Below are positions 58,958-64,000 of a DNA stretch of 64,000 bases, piece after piece. The notes under the pieces were generated by a model. That model saw only the letters and a list, made by a program, of their open reading frames with translations, had not been told where the DNA came from and ran no database searches. A program made the translations under genes and the position numbers. Within the stretch, counting starts at the first letter, position 1; each line of letters starts with the position of its first letter. Where the stretch lies: contig JABCPU010000096.1 in the NCBI GenBank assembly GCA_016800925.1, forward strand, positions 1 through 64,000, read 5' to 3'. Source of the DNA: Suillus spraguei (taxonomy: Eukaryota > Basidiomycota > Agaricomycetes > Boletales > Suillaceae).

Positions 58958-60417
58958 TGTGTTGTGCAGGTATTAGGCGAGGGATCAATGATGCAATATG
59001 CCTACTGCCGGCCAGGGAGTTGGGCTTTTATTAAGTGTGGCGCTGGATCAACCTAAACTCCAATTGGATTCTGCTATCCGGTTGCGTCACGAAGTGCAAA
59101 GGTGAAGATGGAACTATACTGCAACCAGTGCATATTACTCACATTCCTTCGCTTCACTTTTGAGTTTGATCAGCCTTCAGAAACGCGGCCTCATGTCTTG
59201 ATCTTTTTTTGTTAATAACAAGCAGTCAAACTGTCAATCAGACTCACGGTTGCTCTGATAAAATTTCGACATGTACTCATGGACCATTTATATGAATCAC
59301 TGTATGATTCCATCAACCATACTATCCGGATCTTTGTGTTATGGAGGTAACCGAAGCAGCCAATGTCATTCTGACAATTGTGTGATATTTTGAAATTAGC
59401 ACCGGCCGGCACTTACAAAGGCCCACTGGGCTATTGACAACTCGAATGTCTTGCTGTGTAGCAGCCTGTGGCCTATGGAGCTAGTACGTTGCTATGACAG
59501 GGCCGCTTTATCGGGACCCAGTTGAGCTGCACACGTTCTTGAAAGTTGAAAACACATCTCATACACGTGTTGATCGGACTCAGCATGTGGTTGTGTTCGA
59601 ACTTCAGTAGCGCTGATGGGCAGCATGTCACACGTGTAGGCGTTGAGACATCAGTGCTTGGCCATTAGATGGGAAACCGCATACTCATACATCGAACCTC
59701 GCTAATCAATGAGGATTTTGACTTTAAGACGGAATGCCTTTGTATTTTTGATTCCACCACGATCTCACCACAAACGTGCACACAGTGTATAGCTACAGTG
59801 AACCGCAATAAAAATAAAATTGAGGCTAACAGATGACCGGGACCGGTGACCTGCGTAATTGGCATCATAAGACAGGTCGAGAACCCACTCAATCGAATGT
59901 GTCGTATAGCATCACGGCAGAAAGACGGAGTGCTCTAAAGAAATACAAAAGTCTGGCAAGAGCCGTTCAAGGCTGACACAACCCGCAGATCATTCAGCTA
60001 TCTTCGGAACATTTGATAATCGACACATGTTCACAATATTTCACCGAACGAGACAGCCTGCCAAAACGAAAGAGTGGGAAGTTCCGGAACCAACCATCAT
60101 GTTAAGGAGGTTTGAGTTCGAGGTCCTAAAATGCGTGCAAAGAGGTATCGATGATGCCATGCCCACAAAGAACTACGAGGTCGCCCTTGTGCTTAATATA
60201 TCGCCTCCACTCAGAAGTTATTCTCTTGTCCAAGTTCATTGAACGATAAGCGCGAGGTGAGAAATCAAGTTCTTCCGATGAACTTGGTCTGCAAACATAA
60301 CATACTCGAGAGTCAGGAAAATGGTGTGCGTGCTCGATCAAGGGACGTAAAAATTGGGTATTGGCGGTCGATATACCACTACAACGGCAGACAGGCTATT
60401 CTAGCACAATTATCCGG
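58958..60417. other. Intergenic, no confident gene
   Basis: The promoter of the phosphate permease lies at the left end. Several frames of 60-75 codons on both strands have no domain, and no repeat was noticed. Confidence 0.4.
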
Positions 60418-61130
60418 TTAATTTGTTAACACACGTGAACTTGTGAAGATTGTAATAGCCTGGAGCAGTGTGTACGAGGCGTAAAACCACGCATTACCAC
60501 TAAAGCGAAATTTGGCTAAATTCCAAGGAGAATTGAAAGCTGTCCTCTTCCGCAGATCAAGAAAAATGCGCAAGGCCATAACCATGCAGGACTCCTCGAA
60601 ATTTAAACATGACAATCTGACAGTTAGTCCTGGATACGAGGTATCATCACTTACACATATGATACACACTGCCCATGTGAGACCCATACGGAAACAATGC
60701 CCGGGAAGAGAATATCTGCAACAGAGATTGCTTAAAGTGTAGTCAACGAAATAGAAGGGAGTCGTAAACATCCAAATTACATACCAAGAAGTGACAGCGC
60801 ATCATAGTAAACTTTCCTTCGACAATGTCGACGCCAGTTCAGTTAAACGTTTACTGAGGGTGGTCATGCCATTAGACCGTACCAGTGTCGAATGAGGTGT
60901 TGTAACAACGATTTCCACTGTACACAATTCGTTAGCACTACATAGTAGAACCAAGAAAGCAACGTCCAGAATCGCTCACTGAGTTCAAACAGAGTTGTGA
61001 TGACAAACTTTGTTCCAGTCTCGTAGCGACCTCTAAAGTGCTTAATTGATGGGAGCACGCATACACTTTCCAGCAGAGGCTCACAATCAGTCGCCAAGTG
61101 GCCGTGCAGATAGCCACAAGCTTCAGGATC
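60418..61130 (-). pseudogene. Truncated duplicate of the DUF6533 gene
   Basis: Segments such as TTLFELSERFWTLLSW..YYVVL and LQHLIRHW.GL, and a C-terminal MVMALRIFLDLRKR, parallel ALFELSERLATLPL, RLVSKLWKGSLLYA and MASRILFDLREANR of the gene at 61.2-62.5 kb, in the same order and on the same strand. The N-terminal half with the DUF6533 domain is missing. It is a tandem partial duplication, now probably non-functional. Confidence 0.65.
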
Positions 61131-61233
61131 TATTAAATCTCAACTCAGTCCACGGCTTCAGCCATTCGAGTTCCAGAAGTGAACAACGCCTGGGCGCATG
61201 TAATTCATACATTGCTTTCGTTATGTAAGGCAG

Positions 61234-62590
61234 TCATGGGTATGTTGTGAGATGCAAACCGTAAGTTAGAAGACACATATGCATATGAGGTTGGGATTTA
61301 TCTTCCCTCCGATTTGCTTCGCGCAAATCAAAAAGAATACGTGAAGCCATAACACCATGCAAACACCTTGAAACCTGGTTACGACACCAGTTGAGTAGTT
61401 AGCATTGGATACGAAAGGCAGACACTTACACATCAACGATACCGCTCTGACCGCTCGAGACCTGCACCAATAGTTTAGACCCAATCATGGCACAGTATAT
61501 AAAAATACATACCGGCAAAGAAAAAGAAACAATGTTCGCAATCGAGATCGCTTAGAGCATAGTTAAGCGAGACAAAGAAGAAATAAACTTCCGAATGACA
61601 TACCGAGGAGCGACAGCGCATATAGCAAACTTCCCTTCCATAATTTCGACACCAGTCTATTTATGGTGCGTATGCCAGCAAAGCGCAATGTTAAAGAGTG
61701 ATACACTGTAATAATAACCACCGCTGCATAAATTTTATCAGTAAAATCAAAGAGAGGCAGCGTCGCCAGTCGCTCACTTAGTTCAAAAAGGGCTGCGCTA
61801 AGAAATATGCCCATAATCAGGTGTTCCACTCTCGTAGCCTCCTCTATTGATCTCTGAGTTGATGTGGGTGCACATACACTTTTGAGATTCGGAGACACCG
61901 CCAGATATCGCAAGTGAGCATTGAGGTAGCGACAAGCTTCAAGCCTTGATATTACCACCCGGGTGACAGAATTGCTGAATCACTTACCACGTAACTTGCC
62001 AATAAAAATCGTTTGATCTTCTCGTTATTGTGCCATAAGGCAAGCGTACGCATAAGAAGCAGACCTGAAAGACATGAAGGAGGGAATTACTTGATCAACA
62101 TAAGTGCACAAACCTTCGGTAGCCACCATAATAAGAACCAGTGAACCTGGGAGACGTCAGGAGAAACGTAACTAGTGATCGTGAGGTGACCTACTACCAG
62201 CAGCCCGGTATGTTGTCAGACACTATGTGACTTGGCATCAATGCGATTTCAGCATGGTTCAGAAACAATTATTACTGCTTCCACTGATTGCGGCCCAACA
62301 GTGACTGCAAACCAATGAGAACATTTTCCCCGATAACGAACAGTGCTGCCCACCGTATATTTCACAGATAATCCACGCTATGGGAACATATCTAGTTATG
62401 ATGAACATGGCGTGCGTGATGTTCCAACGACCCATGCTACTAAACAGTCGAACTTCATGTTCAAAAGTCAAACAATAATCTAATGCCTGAGGAAGGAGCT
62501 GAGGTCTCGGACGGACATGCGGGAATAGTACATGCTGAACTCACCCAGATAGCGGCTGGTGCAACTTTGCCAAGACTTCAACACACGCTA
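61234..62590 (-). CDS. DUF6533-type membrane protein
   Basis: After an exon ending VAPAAIW (first exon not resolved) the intron GTGAGT..CTCAG (about 62,495-62,545) leads to ALDYCLTFEHEVRLFSSMGR, WNITHAMFIITRYVPIAWII and EIYGGQHC, the DUF6533 signature of Agaricomycete multi-pass proteins. Later exons read SLVLIMVATEG, LLLMRTLALWHNNEKIKRFL, a loop, HLIMGIFLSAALFELSERLA, FDFTDKIYAAVVIITVYHSL and a C-terminal MASRILFDLREANRREDK. The stop is at 61,234. About seven TM helices are expected. The family is abundant and uncharacterised in mushroom-forming fungi; a receptor-like role is often guessed but not shown. Confidence 0.7.
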
Positions 62591-62599
62591 GAGCGGACA

Positions 62600-63220
62600 A
62601 GGCAAACTAACAACGAACCTCGAAAGTACTAGAAACAAAGCACGAGAATCGGTTCAAGAAGCTTGATGATGAAGCGTCGCTTGCTCGTACCTTGATCGTC
62701 TGCTGTGTGTGAAGTAAAACCATAGATGATATGATATATGTTCAATGTTTGCGTAGATTAGCTTGGGCCACTGTGTTTTTTACTGCGCTGGGTCCTTGAC
62801 CATCTGGTTGGCGATATAGTTACAAGTTGGATGGAGAATATCAATGATTGAAAAGAATTAGCGGGAAATTAGGAATACCGCAAGTGACTCCCCGGTTGCA
62901 ATTGAGAAGCCTGAGACGTAAGACATTTTGAACGTTGATCTGGCAAAATCAACCCACGATACATGTCGATAGCCGATATCGAGCGCAAGATTCTTTTATG
63001 AACCTAATTAAAGTTCAACTAATCCATTCCCCCGGCGTGAACATGTCAAATCCGGCAACCAAATTCTCGGGTACCCGGAAACGATTCCAGTGACATCAGT
63101 GTCCAGTATTCTACATGGCGAAAACACAAAATACGACAATATTTTAAATAATATCAACGGGTCATATAATTGTCTTCGTACACGTCCATATCCATATCGT
63201 ATCGTATCATACTGAAACCA
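62600..63220. other. Intergenic
   Basis: Spacer between the DUF6533 gene and the chitin synthase. It includes simple-sequence patches (CATATCGTATCGTATC) and nothing coding. Confidence 0.5.
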
Positions 63221-64000
63221 TCACTCCCCTGCAAACAAGCGCACGATCATGTATGTCGTCGAGCCGAGGAAACGGACGACTAATGAACGGAAGTCATCAG
63301 TATCAGGGATGATGGATGATGATGATGATGTGGCATCAGAAGCTTCTACTTACATGCAAGTCCGGCAACTGAGAAGAGAATGAACGCCATGTATCCGGTC
63401 ACAGCCGCAGCTCCAGTCCCACTTGTTGCCGTTCTGCCATTCAGAAAGTGTTAGCGAGTGGCAACACCGGCGACCTCTCAAAATACTTACATTATGAGAG
63501 CAGCCAGAAGAGCCTGTAAACCACGATGTTAATAAAGGTGTCTCCAATACAATGGTCACTTACGTTGCTCAAAGTCCAAACCAGCAATACATTCGTCCGG
63601 AACGTCTTATAATAGTCTTCTTGCTTCGTTGCTGGATCAGGATTGGAATCTGCCTTGGGTGGTTTCGAGGACAGAACAAGGATAGCATCTTCATATGCTG
63701 CATTAATGTCAGTCTCAGTCGTAGGTACTGTTACCTCGACCTCATTCTTGTTGTCCCCCTTGCTTGCGCTGACGACACCAAGATCAGTAGAAACCTTGTT
63801 GTCGCCCTTCGTTCCCCATGAGACATCATGGACGTTGGCAAACTTAAATTTTGTGAACGACTGAGAGCTGTGCTGAAGAAGAGGGACGTACTGCATAAAC
63901 GTTCAAGACCGCAATATACGATGGCGCCATGAGAAGATATTGGATGAAGGACGTGATCATATGCCATGGCTCAAACTCCGACGATCATTAGTACATGACA
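63221..64000 (-). CDS. Chitin synthase, C-terminal part (continues beyond window)
   Basis: From the right edge the minus strand reads an exon starting before 64,000 (YVPLLQ..), [79 protein letters not shown] and, after an intron (donor GTAAGTAG), [18 protein letters not shown] with the stop at 63,221. This is the conserved end of division 1 (class I-III) chitin synthases, with the post-catalytic WGTKG motif and the last membrane helices. The catalytic QRRRW region lies outside the window. The enzyme polymerises GlcNAc into chitin at the plasma membrane. Confidence 0.95.

Overview
The window looks like nuclear DNA of a filamentous basidiomycete, most likely an Agaricomycete. Real genes are cut by many introns of about 46-60 nt with GT-AG borders and CTAA(T/C)-type branch sites. 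The recognisable families are fungal: chitin synthase, Rho1, a PHO84-type phosphate permease, the complex I 51 kDa subunit, a DUF6533 membrane protein, a NACHT NTPase, a forkhead factor and UstYa/DUF3328 oxidases. I saw no tRNA, rRNA or CRISPR array.

Left third (1-19.7 kb): repeat-rich and possibly subtelomeric. It holds a 2.2 kb TTTCATAG minisatellite, a smaller array of the same motif in inverted orientation, and a 3.4 kb satellite whose 125 and 156 bp monomers alternate into a 281 bp higher-order unit. Between them lies a minus-strand zinc-finger gene (9145 to 5016) whose C-terminal half carries the spaced signature of a tyrosine recombinase. An 18-20 bp palindrome (TTAGCATACGCGTATGCTAA and variants) sits in all three introns and in one exon of this gene, is reiterated every 82 bp in intron 1, and occurs in nearly every satellite monomer upstream. 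A coiled-coil/GATA-like zinc-finger gene and an orphan Harbinger transposase N-terminus follow.

Middle (19.9-33 kb): a forkhead gene whose C-terminus has been replaced by a LINE fragment. Next comes a same-strand mosaic of incomplete genes (EPT1/CPT1 N-terminus, HisRS C-terminus, Sec23 C-terminal half, amidase without its N-terminus), with lesions and with junctions at or near introns. Tc1-like transposase remnants and duplicated fragments come after that.

Centre (33.1-37.3 kb): the most interesting locus. Two tandem UstYa-family genes lie next to a divergent gene for a repeat protein: seven open 19-residue units, each starting with a Kex2-type Lys-Arg and carrying a Tyr-rich FTYPNY core, plus an eighth variant unit behind a stop codon. 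This is the layout of a dikaritin-type RiPP pathway, with a core resembling that of asperipin, here in a basidiomycete. Related fragments at 31.8 and 38.4 kb flank it.

Right part (38.7-64 kb): a decayed NACHT NTPase, then mostly intact housekeeping or conserved genes: membrane-anchored aspartic protease, AKAP7-like 2H phosphoesterase, RHO1, dual-specificity phosphatase, rhodopsin-domain 7TM protein, complex I 51 kDa subunit, phosphate permease, one DUF6533 gene plus a truncated duplicate, and the 3' end of a chitin synthase that runs off the window.

All family assignments come from reading motifs by eye. Exon borders are hand-called, and no database search was possible.
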